Part shown: positions 24,350 to 31,844 of the stretch, in pieces
How the letters are laid out: each line of letters opens with the position of its first letter
Position numbering within the stretch: position 1 is the stretch's first letter
Source: Pseudomonadota bacterium
Lineage (GTDB): Bacteria > Pseudomonadota > Alphaproteobacteria > Sphingomonadales > Sphingomonadaceae
Direction: 5' to 3'
DNA length: 35,478 nt
Assembly (NCBI GenBank): GCA_023424095.1
Contig: JAFAEG010000028.1
Coordinates: 1 to 35,478, forward strand
Made by a program: the position numbers and the translations under genes
The notes under the pieces: generated by a model
What the model saw: only the letters and a program-made list of their open reading frames with translations
Databases searched by the model: none
What the model was told of the DNA's origin: nothing

Positions 24350-26574
24350 TGCGCTGCTTCCTCCTCACCCTGCGGCGGCATATTGTGCCCCAGCAGCCGC
24401 AGCACTTCCTCCGCCGCGTTCACCAGGTTCGTGCCCGGCCCGAAGATCGCCTGCACCCCGGCGTCGCGGAGGAATTGATAATCCTGCGCGGGGATCACGC
24501 CGCCGGCGATCACCTTGATGTCGCCGCGCCCGGCGTCGCGCAAATGGCCGATCAGTTCGGGGATCAGGGTCTTGTGCCCGGCCGCGAGGCTGGAGGCGCC
24601 GACCACGTCGACGTCTTGGCTCAACGCCAGTTCGGCCGCTTCCTTGGGCGTCTGGAACAAAGGCCCGGCGACGATCTCGAAGCCCAGATCGCCGAATGCC
24701 GACGACACGAGGTTCGCGCCGCGATCATGGCCGTCCTGGCCCATCTTCGCGACCAGCATCTTCGGCTTGCGGCCCTTGCGCGCGGCGATGCTCTCGACGC
24801 CGTCGATCAGCCCGTCCCAGCGCACATCGCCATCATAAGCGCCGCCGTAAATGCCCTGCACCGGCGTCGGGAAGGTGCCGAAGCGGCCGAACACATCCTC
24901 CATCGCCTTGCTGATCTCGCCGAGCGTCGCGCGCTGGCGGGCACATTCCACCGCCAGTTCCAGCAGATTGCCGTCGCCCTTCGCGCCCTCGCGCAGTGCA
25001 TCCAGCGCCGCCTGACAGGCCGCCTCGTCGCGCTGTGCCTTCACCTTCTCGATGCGGCGGATCTGCGCTTCGCGGACGGCGTGATTGTCGACGTCGAGGA
25101 TGTCGATCGGGTCCTCGCCATCCTTGCGGTACTTGTTGACGCCGACGATCACCTGCTCAGCCCGGTCGATGCGGGCGGCGCTGGCGGCGGCGGCTTCCTC
25201 GATCATCGCCTTGGGCCAGCCGGCGGCGACCGCCTTGGCCATGCCACCCTCGCTCTCGATCCGCTCGATCAGTTCCCAGGCCTTGTCGACCAGCTCCTTG
25301 GTCAGGCTCTCGACGTAATAGGAGCCGCCCAGCGGATCGACGACCTTGGTCATCCCGGTTTCTTCCTGGATGACGATCTGGGTGTTGCGGGCGATGCGCG
25401 CGGAGAAATCGGTCGGCAGCGCGATCGCCTCGTCCAGCGCATTGGTGTGCAGGCTCTGAGTCCCGCCCAGCATCGCCGCCATCGCCTCGATCGTGGTGCG
25501 CATCACATTGTTATACGGGTCCTGCTCGGTCAGGCTGACGCCCGACGTCTGGCAGTGGGTGCGAAGCATCTTCGAGCGCTCGTCCTTCGCGCCCAATTTC
25601 GTCATCACCCGGTGCCACAGCACCCGCGCGGCGCGCAGCTTGGCGATCTCCATGAAGAAGTTCATGCCGATCGCGAAAAAGAAGCTCAGCCGCCCGGCGA
25701 ACTTGTCGATGTCGAGGCCGCTCGCGACGCCATATTTCACATATTCCATGCCGTCGGCGATGGTGAAGGCGAGCTCCTGGAGCTGCGTCGCCCCAGCCTC
25801 CTGCATGTGATAGCCGCTGATCGAGATGGAGTTGAACTTCGGCATCTCGCGGCTGGTGTAGCCGAAAATGTCCGAGATGATCCGCATGCTCGGCTCGGGC
25901 GGGTAGATGTAGGTGTTGCGGACCATGAACTCCTTCAGAATGTCGTTCTGAATGGTCCCGTCCAGCTCGGCGCGGGGCACGCCCTGCTCCTCGCCGGCGA
26001 CGATGAAGAAAGCGAGGATCGGGATCACCGCGCCGTTCATCGTCATCGACACCGACATCTTGTCGAGCGGAATGCCGTCGAACAGGATCTTCATGTCGTC
26101 GATCGTGTCGATCGCGACGCCCGCTTTGCCGACGTCGCCGGTGACTCGCGGATGGTCTGAGTCATAGCCGCGGTGGGTGGCCAGATCGAAGGCGACGGAG
26201 AGCCCCTTCTGCCCCGCGGCAAGGTTGCGCTTGTAGAAGGCGTTGGAGGCTTCGGCGGTGGAGAAGCCCGCATATTGGCGGATCGTCCAGGGCCGGCCGG
26301 CATACATGCTGGCCCGAACGCCGCGGGTGAACGGCGCGAAGCCGGGCAGGCCGGGGTCCCAATCGGCCGTGTCGGCTTCGGTATAGAGCGGCTTGACCGC
26401 GATGCCTTCGGGCGTGTCCCAGATCAGGTCCTTGCCCTTCACCTCCTTGGCTGCGAGCGCATCCCATTGCGCCAGGCTGGCGTTTGCGGGCGGCGCGGGC
26501 AGGTCGCGCGGCGCCGGTGCCGTCCCGCTGTCTTCGCCATTGTTCAGTTCGATCCTGGCATTCTCGTCGGACAT
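24346..26574 (-). CDS. scpA: Methylmalonyl-CoA mutase
   Basis: The B12-dependent mutase interconverts methylmalonyl-CoA and succinyl-CoA, joining propionyl-CoA carboxylation to the TCA cycle. The 742 residues form one chain of the homodimeric type: an N-terminal CoA-binding barrel (RPWTIRQYAGFSTAEASN; FDLATHRGYDSDHP; MTMNGAVIPILAFF), a linker, and the C-terminal cobalamin-binding domain with the base-off ligand motif DGHDRG (H616) and VDVVGASSLAAGH. ATG 26574 has no strong ribosome site, but the longer frame adds only a non-family leader. Its stop overlaps the bioB start. A hairpin in the leader is described separately. Also called mcm; a B12 riboswitch was not seen. Confidence 0.96.
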   Translation of the reverse strand: MSDENARIELNNGEDSGTAPAPRDLPAPPANASLAQWDALAAKEVKGKDLIWDTPEGIAVKPLYTEADTADWDPGLPGFAPFTRGVRASMYAGRPWTIRQYAGFSTAEASNAFYKRNLAAGQKGLSVAFDLATHRGYDSDHPRVTGDVGKAGVAIDTIDDMKILFDGIPLDKMSVSMTMNGAVIPILAFFIVAGEEQGVPRAELDGTIQNDILKEFMVRNTYIYPPEPSMRIISDIFGYTSREMPKFNSISISGYHMQEAGATQLQELAFTIADGMEYVKYGVASGLDIDKFAGRLSFFFAIGMNFFMEIAKLRAARVLWHRVMTKLGAKDERSKMLRTHCQTSGVSLTEQDPYNNVMRTTIEAMAAMLGGTQSLHTNALDEAIALPTDFSARIARNTQIVIQEETGMTKVVDPLGGSYYVESLTKELVDKAWELIERIESEGGMAKAVAAGWPKAMIEEAAAASAARIDRAEQVIVGVNKYRKDGEDPIDILDVDNHAVREAQIRRIEKVKAQRDEAACQAALDALREGAKGDGNLLELAVECARQRATLGEISKAMEDVFGRFGTFPTPVQGIYGGAYDGDVRWDGLIDGVESIAARKGRKPKMLVAKMGQDGHDRGANLVSSAFGDLGFEIVAGPLFQTPKEAAELALSQDVDVVGASSLAAGHKTLIPELIGHLRDAGRGDIKVIAGGVIPAQDYQFLRDAGVQAIFGPGTNLVNAAEEVLRLLGHNMPPQGEEEAAQ

Positions 26575-26627
26575 CAAAAAACCCGTCTTCGCTGAGGTTG
26601 GCGGGACGTAGTCGGCCGCGGGCCAAC

Positions 26628-26669
26628 CCCTGTCCTGCTTGACCGCGCGTTTCAAGAGAAAGGACAGGG
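26628..26669 (-). promoter_or_regulatory. Hairpin in the mutase leader
   Basis: Perfect 9-bp outer arms CCCTGTCCT / AGGACAGGG and an inner CTTGA / TCAAG stem enclose a GC-rich loop, 54-95 bases before the mutase start. If transcription of the mutase starts further up, this is in its 5' leader and may be regulatory. It does not match a riboswitch I know. Confidence 0.5.
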
Positions 26670-26787
26670 CTGGGGCAGAGAGGGAAGGGCCGGGCGCCGC
26701 TCAACTCACCGCCGAAACATCCCCAGAAAAAGCGACGAACCGAGTCTTTCACTGGCATTAACGGCTTGCGTCGGACTCATGGTCTGG

Positions 26788-26834
26788 CACAAGATGCTGT
26801 GGTTGAACGGCACGGGGGCCGCAATACATAGTAA
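26788..26834 (+). promoter_or_regulatory. nrdA promoter with two NrdR-box-like sites
   Basis: A -35 TTGAAC (26803-26808) and a -10 TACATA (26825-26830) are 16 bases apart. Two sites resemble NrdR boxes (consensus near ACACTATATATAGTGT): CACAAGATGCTGTGG at 26788-26802, directly before the -35, and CGCAATACATAGTAA at 26820-26834, covering the -10. The two start 32 bp apart, as in known tandem NrdR operators. Binding is inferred from pattern and context. Confidence 0.6.
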
Positions 26835-26861
26835 TAGGCGCGAGCGCGCGCATACGGCCCA

Positions 26862-26870
26862 TGTGGATAA
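26862..26870 (-). promoter_or_regulatory. DnaA box in the nrdA leader
   Basis: TGTGGATAA is the reverse complement of TTATCCACA, a perfect match to the strongest DnaA box. It lies about 25-35 bases past the inferred transcription start and 95 bases before the nrdA ATG. DnaA is known to regulate nrdAB in E. coli; a single box can also arise by chance. Confidence 0.5.
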
Positions 26871-26965
26871 CGGGGACGGATGCCAGGAAAGTCGCGCCAG
26901 CCCCCTGACGTTCGCCTAAGGTCGGCCGAATCGGCTGGAACGAATATGGAACGGGGATTAAGGTG

Positions 26966-28936
26966 ATGGACCTTTCAGGCAGCAGTGAGTCGGGAACGGC
27001 CGAAGCAATGAGCGCATTGGTAGAAGAGACGAAATCCGCCCTCCAGAAGGCTCAGAAAGCAGGCGAGGCCACGGCCGAAGCGCCGGCCAAGGCCGATTCC
27101 AAGGCAGCCGATTCGGCCGAGCTTGATTCGAAGAGCGTCGCGCCGATCATCTATCCGGTCGAGGTCGATCATGGTCGCGACGCCTTGCTGACCGATTTCG
27201 GCAAGGACACGCTGCAGGACCGCTATCTGCTCCCGGGCGAATCCTATCAGGACCTCTTCGTCCGCGTCGCCAGCGCTTATGCCGATGACGCCGCCCACGC
27301 CCAGCGGCTCTATGATTATATCTCGAAGCTGTGGTTCATGCCGGCCACGCCCGTGCTGTCGAACGGCGGCACCGGCCGCGGCCTGCCGATCAGCTGCTAT
27401 CTGAATTCGGTCGACGACAGCCTGCAGGCGATCACCGAAATCTGGAACGAGAATGTCTGGCTCGCCTCGCGCGGCGGCGGCATCGGCACTTATTGGGGCA
27501 ATGTCCGCGGCATCGGCGAACCGGTCGGCCTCAATGGCAAGACCAGCGGCATCATCCCCTTCGTCCGGGTGATGGATTCGCTCACGCTCGCGATCTCGCA
27601 GGGCTCGCTGCGCCGTGGTTCGGCCGCCGTCTATCTCGACATCTCCCACCCGGAGATCGAGGAGTTCCTGGAAATCCGGAAGCCTTCGGGCGACTTCAAC
27701 CGCAAGGCGTTGAACCTGCACCACGGCGTGCTCGTCACCGATGCCTTCATGGAAGCGGTGCGCGACGGCACGGAATGGATCCTGCGCAGCCCCAAGGATG
27801 ATAGCGAGCGCGGCAAGGTCGATGCCCGTGCGCTCTTCCAGAAGCTGGTCGAGACCCGCCTCGCGACCGGCGAGCCCTACATCATCTTCGCCGACCAGGT
27901 GAACCGGTCGATGCCCAAGCATCACCGCGATCTGGGCCTGAAGGTCTCGACCTCGAACCTGTGCTCGGAAATCACCCTGCCGACCGGCAAGGACCATCTC
28001 GGCAACGATCGCACCGCGGTCTGCTGCCTGTCGTCGCTGAACCTGGAAACCTGGGACCAGTGGAAGGACGAGAAGGGCTTCATCGAGGACGTCATGCGCT
28101 TCCTCGACAATGTGCTGTCCGATTATATCGAGCGTGCGCCCGACGAGATGGCCCGCGCCAAATATAGCGCCGAGCGCGAGCGCTCCGTCGGCCTCGGCGT
28201 GATGGGCTTCCACTCCTTCCTGCAGGCCCGCGGCCTGCCGTTCGAAGGGGCGATGGCCAAGAGCTGGAACCTGCGGATGTTCAAGCACATCAGCGCGCAG
28301 GTGAACGAGGCGTCGATGATGCTCGCGCAGGAGCGCGGGCCGTGCCCGGACGCCGCCGACATGGGCGTGATGGAGCGCTTCAGCTGCAAGATGGCGATCG
28401 CGCCGACCGCGTCGATCAGCATCATCTGCGGCGGCACGTCCGCCTGCATCGAGCCGATCCCGGCCAACATTTACACCCACAAGACGCTCAGCGGCTCGTG
28501 GTCGATCCGCAATCCGTATCTGGAGAAATTGCTGATCGACAAGTCGAAGAATTCGGATGCGGTGTGGAACACCATCCTCGAGCGCGGCGGCTCGGTCCAG
28601 CATCTGGACTTCCTCTCGGCCGAGGAGAAAGCGACCTTCAAGACCAGCTTCGAGATCGACCAGCGCTGGCTGATCGAGCTCGCCGCCGATCGCACGCCCT
28701 ATATCGATCAGGCCCAGTCGCTGAACCTGTTCATTCCGGCCGACGTCGACAAATGGGATCTGCTGATGCTGCACTTCCGCGCCTGGGAGCTCGGCATCAA
28801 GTCGCTTTATTACCTCCGCTCCAAGTCCGTGCAGCGCGCCGGCTTCGCGGGCGGGGTGGAGGCCGACAACACGCCGGACCTGCGCGAGATCGAGCTGCAG
28901 TCCACCGATTACGACGAATGCTTGGCGTGCCAATGA
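26966..28936 (+). CDS. nrdA: Ribonucleoside-diphosphate reductase, alpha subunit (NrdA)
   Basis: NrdA carries the active site that reduces ribonucleotides to deoxyribonucleotides, with radical supplied by NrdB. In 656 residues the key cysteines are present: C144 in LPISCYLNS and C353 in TAVCCLSSLN form the redox pair, C333 in SNLCSEITLP is the thiyl radical site with N331 and E335 beside it, and the C-terminal CLAC pair transfers electrons from thioredoxin or glutaredoxin. The first 55 or so residues are a low-complexity Ala/Lys/Glu stretch, and no ATP-cone is seen. GTG at 26963 touches ATG 26966; I chose the latter, with no exact ribosome site. Three small genes lie between it and nrdB. Confidence 0.96.
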   Translation: MDLSGSSESGTAEAMSALVEETKSALQKAQKAGEATAEAPAKADSKAADSAELDSKSVAPIIYPVEVDHGRDALLTDFGKDTLQDRYLLPGESYQDLFVRVASAYADDAAHAQRLYDYISKLWFMPATPVLSNGGTGRGLPISCYLNSVDDSLQAITEIWNENVWLASRGGGIGTYWGNVRGIGEPVGLNGKTSGIIPFVRVMDSLTLAISQGSLRRGSAAVYLDISHPEIEEFLEIRKPSGDFNRKALNLHHGVLVTDAFMEAVRDGTEWILRSPKDDSERGKVDARALFQKLVETRLATGEPYIIFADQVNRSMPKHHRDLGLKVSTSNLCSEITLPTGKDHLGNDRTAVCCLSSLNLETWDQWKDEKGFIEDVMRFLDNVLSDYIERAPDEMARAKYSAERERSVGLGVMGFHSFLQARGLPFEGAMAKSWNLRMFKHISAQVNEASMMLAQERGPCPDAADMGVMERFSCKMAIAPTASISIICGGTSACIEPIPANIYTHKTLSGSWSIRNPYLEKLLIDKSKNSDAVWNTILERGGSVQHLDFLSAEEKATFKTSFEIDQRWLIELAADRTPYIDQAQSLNLFIPADVDKWDLLMLHFRAWELGIKSLYYLRSKSVQRAGFAGGVEADNTPDLREIELQSTDYDECLACQ

Positions 28937-28975
28937 CGCGCGCCAATTCCGCCGGCGGGCGTTGAGGGCGGCTTC

Positions 28976-29176
28976 ATGGGCATCATGGGCTACACCTTCC
29001 TCGGCCTCGGCATCACCTTCTTCGGCCTGTCCTTCGTCTTCTTCGGGCAGGCCGGAAAGGCGACGGACGGCAAGACGGAGCGCACGTCGCGGCTTGCCGG
29101 GGCTTTGCTCAGCGTCGCCGGGGTCGCCTTCATCATCGCGGGCACGCTACATTTCGTTACGGGAACCGGAACATGA
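28976..29176 (+). CDS. 66-residue membrane protein in the nrd operon
   Basis: ATG 28976 has GAGGGCGG upstream and follows nrdA by 39 bases. The 66-residue product has two hydrophobic spans (about 5-23, YTFLGLGITFFGLSFVFFG, and about 41-60, AGALLSVAGVAFIIAGTLHF) with a short Lys/Arg/Glu-rich loop between them, so it is an inner membrane protein. Its stop overlaps the start of the next gene (ATGA). I do not recognise a family. Its place inside the operon suggests it is expressed with ribonucleotide reductase, but no function follows from that. Confidence 0.65.
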   Translation: MGIMGYTFLGLGITFFGLSFVFFGQAGKATDGKTERTSRLAGALLSVAGVAFIIAGTLHFVTGTGT

Positions 29177-29322
29177 CCCTGACCCTCGTCATCGCGATCC
29201 TGTTCACGATCGCCGCAATCGGCTCGACCTTCAGCCGCAAGAGCCGCACCTGGTGGGCATTGAGCCTGCTGCTCGCGATCGCCGCGATCATCAACTGGCT
29301 GCGCTATTTCGAGGTGATGTGA
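29173..29322 (+). CDS. 49-residue membrane protein in the nrd operon
   Basis: ATG 29173 overlaps the previous stop as ATGA, giving a 49-codon frame. The product begins MTLTLVIAILFTIAAIGSTF, then SRKSRTWW, then a second hydrophobic span (LSLLLAIAAIINWL), so it is a two-span or hairpin-like membrane protein. The IAAIGST element is shared with the small gene at 31048, so the two may be relatives. Too short for most gene finders; support is the coupled start, hydrophobic pattern and position. Confidence 0.55.
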   Translation: MTLTLVIAILFTIAAIGSTFSRKSRTWWALSLLLAIAAIINWLRYFEVM

Positions 29323-29356
29323 TGCCGCGCAGCGCGCCTCGCCCGGAGCAACGGCC

Positions 29357-29539
29357 ATGAGCACGGCGGTCTACGTCCTGCCGGCGGCCGCGGTCTTCCT
29401 GGTGGCGTCCCTGCTGTTCACCCGCGCGAAGAAGGCGCCGGACAGCGCCCGCCTGCTCGTCCCGATTGCCAGCATCCTGTTTGTCGTCGGCCTCGTCCTC
29501 CTCGGACTGGGCTTCTACCGCCTCTTCACCGGGGCCTGA
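29357..29539 (+). CDS. 60-residue membrane protein in the nrd operon
   Basis: ATG 29357 follows GGAG by about 9 bases. The 60-residue product has two hydrophobic spans (about 5-22, VYVLPAAAVFLVASLLF, and about 35-56, VPIASILFVVGLVLLGLGFY) separated by a short basic loop RAKKAPDSAR. It ends 29 bases before nrdB. No family recognised; it is probably an inner membrane protein made from the same transcript as the reductase. Confidence 0.6.
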   Translation: MSTAVYVLPAAAVFLVASLLFTRAKKAPDSARLLVPIASILFVVGLVLLGLGFYRLFTGA

Positions 29540-29568
29540 CCGCCACCTTTTTACCCGGAGCCTCTCCC

Positions 29569-30633
29569 ATGCCCCTCCTCGAAGCCCGCAAGCAGTATAA
29601 GCCGTTCGAATATCCCTGGGCGTTCGATTTCTGGAAGCGCCAGCAGCAGATCCACTGGATGCCGGAGGAGGTGCCGCTCGGCGAGGATTGCCGCGATTGG
29701 GCGCAGAAGCTCACCGATCACGAGCGCAATCTGCTCACCCAGATCTTCCGCTTCTTCACCCAGGCGGACGTCGAGGTGCAGGATTGCTACCACGAGAAAT
29801 ACGGCCGCATCTTCAAACCGACCGAGATCAAGATGATGCTCGCCGCCTTCTCCAACATGGAGACGGTGCACATCGCCGCCTACAGCCACCTGCTCGACAC
29901 GATCGGCATGCCCGAGAGCGAATATGGCATGTTCCTTCAATATAAGGAGATGAAGGACAAGCACGATTACCTCGCGACCTTCGGCGTCGATACGGACGAG
30001 GATATCGCCAAGACGCTCGCCATGTTCGGCGGCTTCACCGAGGGGCTGCAGCTCTTCGCCAGCTTCGCGATGCTGATGAACTTCCCGCGCTTCAACAAGA
30101 TGAAGGGCATGGGCCAGATCGTCTCCTGGTCGGTCCGCGACGAAAGCCTGCATTGCGAAGGCATCACCAAGCTGTTCCACGCCTTCGTGAAGGAGCGCGA
30201 CTGCTTCACCCCGGCGGTCCGCAAGGAGATACGCGACGTCTGCCACCACACGGTCGATCTGGAGGACGCCTTCATCGATCTGGCGTTCGAACAGGGCCCG
30301 GTCCCCGGCATGACCCCGGCCGAGATCAAGAAATATATCCGCTACATCGCCGACTGGCGGCTGGGCCAGCTCGGCCTGAAGAAGATGTATATGGTGGACG
30401 AGCATCCTTTGCCCTGGCTCGCGCCTTTGCTGAACGGCGTCGAGCACGCCAATTTCTTCGAACAGCGCGCGACGGAATATTCCAAGGCCGCGACCCGCGG
30501 GAACTGGAACGAAGTCTGGGAAAGCTTCGACAAGCGCCAGGACGCGAAGGCGGCGAACGATGGCGACGCGGCTGGCGAGGCCGCGGCGAAGGAGGACGAT
30601 ATGTTCGCGCGGGCTGGGATGGCGGCGGAGTAG
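29569..30633 (+). CDS. nrdB: Ribonucleoside-diphosphate reductase, beta subunit (NrdB)
   Basis: NrdB houses the diiron-tyrosyl radical cofactor of class Ia reductase. In 354 residues the ligand set is complete by spacing with E. coli: D67, E98, H101, E158, E192 and H195, and the radical tyrosine is Y105 (ETVHIAAY, E-x2-H-x3-Y). Length is close to the class Ia norm. There is no N-terminal ATP-cone. The C-terminus is Ala/Asp/Glu-rich and ends in DDMFARAGMAAE, the likely tail that binds NrdA. ATG 29569 has GGAG 8 bases upstream. The operon order is nrdA, three small membrane genes, nrdB; no nrdI or nrdE-type partner is seen. Confidence 0.96.
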   Translation: MPLLEARKQYKPFEYPWAFDFWKRQQQIHWMPEEVPLGEDCRDWAQKLTDHERNLLTQIFRFFTQADVEVQDCYHEKYGRIFKPTEIKMMLAAFSNMETVHIAAYSHLLDTIGMPESEYGMFLQYKEMKDKHDYLATFGVDTDEDIAKTLAMFGGFTEGLQLFASFAMLMNFPRFNKMKGMGQIVSWSVRDESLHCEGITKLFHAFVKERDCFTPAVRKEIRDVCHHTVDLEDAFIDLAFEQGPVPGMTPAEIKKYIRYIADWRLGQLGLKKMYMVDEHPLPWLAPLLNGVEHANFFEQRATEYSKAATRGNWNEVWESFDKRQDAKAANDGDAAGEAAAKEDDMFARAGMAAE

Positions 30634-30648
30634 TTAAGTCAGAAGTTT

Positions 30649-30978
30649 TTGAAGAATAGTGAAGCGATAAGGGCGTCTTATCGCTCGGCTGTGGGCGCCT
30701 TAGATCACCGAGAGATGGCCGCACGATTTTGTATAATTCGACTTTTAGACAATTGGAGCAGCTTTTCACGTGATCTTATCATTACATCGTCTCTGGGAGG
30801 CTGTATGACGTCTTCTGGAAATGCGTTGGTAAGAAGTGCATACCAAAACGCTGCGCACGCAACGAGTGTTGCGCGGACGAACGCTAAGGGAAAGCTCGGT
30901 AACGAACCGAGATGGCATGATGCCAATGAAGCTCTCCGAGCCGCCCAGAAGCTACTGACCTCGGCAGATCCCCAATGA
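30649..30978 (+). pseudogene. AT-richer short gene, possible remnant of a HEPN-like protein
   Basis: This 109-codon frame opens at TTG 30649 (ATG at 30715 is the alternative) 15 bases after the nrdB stop, in DNA visibly richer in A and T than anything around it. The product (MAARFCIIRLLDNWSSFSRD, later NEPRWHDANEALRAAQKL) resembles from memory the N-terminal half of a larger, poorly known HEPN-like family, in which the equivalent of the EPRW motif lies mid-protein. If so, it has lost its C-terminal half and is a pseudogene. It could also be an intact small gene; I cannot separate these without a search. Confidence 0.4.
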
Positions 30979-31047
30979 CACGCACCCACCAATGCCTTAC
31001 GCTCCCGAAACGGTGCCACCGCAACGCACCGCAACAGGAGACCGAAC

Positions 31048-31203
31048 ATGGCTTTGACGCTCCCCACGATCCTCCTCCTCGTCGCCCTGGTCTGCTTCAT
31101 CATCGCCGCGATCGGCTCCACGATCGGCCGCATCAACTTTACCGCCGCCGGCCTGGCCTTCTGCGTCGCCTCGGTCCTCGCGAGCAGCAACGCCTTCGGG
31201 TGA
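31048..31203 (+). CDS. 51-residue membrane protein
   Basis: ATG 31048 has CAGGAG 9 bases upstream. The 51-residue product starts MALTLPTILLLVALVCFIIA, then AIGSTIGRINFT, then a second hydrophobic span (AAGLAFCVASVLA). It resembles a common small family of two-span proteins, and shares IAAIGST with the gene at 29173-29322. It lies between the AT-richer remnant and the convergent toxin-antitoxin pair. Function unknown. Confidence 0.6.
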   Translation: MALTLPTILLLVALVCFIIAAIGSTIGRINFTAAGLAFCVASVLASSNAFG

Positions 31204-31250
31204 TGCCGGGATAGCGGTCGTAACTATGGTGATGGCGCAACGATTGCGCT

Positions 31251-31532
31251 TCAAGCCTGCGGGTCGTCCTTCCGCGCGCCATGGCGGATGCGCAGGATGA
31301 TCACCCGCTCGGCCTCCACGCGATAGCGCAGGATATAGGGCCAGACCGTCGTCATTTCGCGCAGGCCGCCGCCGGCATCACGGCCGCGCTCGGAAAACGC
31401 GGCCAAACTGTCCGCCACCTCGATCAGCCGCGTTGCCAGCCGTTCCGCCGCCGCCGGGTCGAACACGGCGATATAGGCTTCGATCGCCTCCAGATTGGCG
31501 ACCGCGTCGTCGGTCCAGACGATCCTGCGCAA
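31251..31532 (-). CDS. ParE/RelE-family toxin
   Basis: A 93-residue toxin of the ParE/RelE superfamily. The pattern RRIVWTDDAVANLEAIEAYI at the start, GRDAGGGLREM and YILRYRVEAERVIILRIRHG at the end is the standard fold, with the last strand containing the conserved Arg/His that closes the active groove. ParE members poison gyrase and RelE members cut mRNA; the ParE side fits better by sequence. The start is TTG 31532, directly after the antitoxin stop (TGATTG), so the two are coupled. The antitoxin is upstream, as usual. Confidence 0.88.
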   Translation of the reverse strand: MRRIVWTDDAVANLEAIEAYIAVFDPAAAERLATRLIEVADSLAAFSERGRDAGGGLREMTTVWPYILRYRVEAERVIILRIRHGARKDDPQA

Positions 31533-31709
31533 TCAATCGCCAGCGCGCGGGCGGGGCAGGCGGCGGTCCGTGCCCCATGAGGACAGCCACTTCTTCACCG
31601 CCCCGTGGCTGACCAGCCGCCCCTCGCGCACATCGGCCTCCGCCCGCGCATCGGCCTCAGCCTCGCGCTCCGGGTCGGGCTCGTCGAACAGGGTCGGCCG
31701 CTCGGTCAT
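31533..31709 (-). CDS. Antitoxin of the ParE-type toxin
   Basis: A 58-residue, acidic protein just upstream of the toxin, with no gap. It starts MTERPTLFDEPDPEREAEAD and ends in RLVSHGAVKKWLSSWGTDRR, a C-terminal pattern seen in small ParE partners. ATG 31709 has AAGGTGG close upstream; the longer frame adds a non-family N-terminus. The N-terminal half would be expected to wrap the toxin or bind DNA as a dimer, but no clear ribbon-helix-helix is visible, so its DNA binding is unproven. Confidence 0.75.
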   Translation of the reverse strand: MTERPTLFDEPDPEREAEADARAEADVREGRLVSHGAVKKWLSSWGTDRRLPRPRAGD

Positions 31710-31844
31710 GCCACCTTCTACCATGGATACCCAATCCGGCCAACGTGAGGTGGGTGCGAGCCAGACCGCGATACCGCCAGTCTGGACCATGTTCTTGTTC
31801 CCCACCGGCAATGGGCAGCTATTCTCCCATCAGGAGGAGCGATC

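Noticed and set aside
26575..26760. A cobalamin riboswitch before the mutase gene
   Set aside because: No B12-box-like sequence was seen; only the simple hairpin at 26628-26669 is present.
26975..28933. A 652-codon minus-strand frame opposite nrdA
   Set aside because: It is a shadow of nrdA, which has all its catalytic cysteines.
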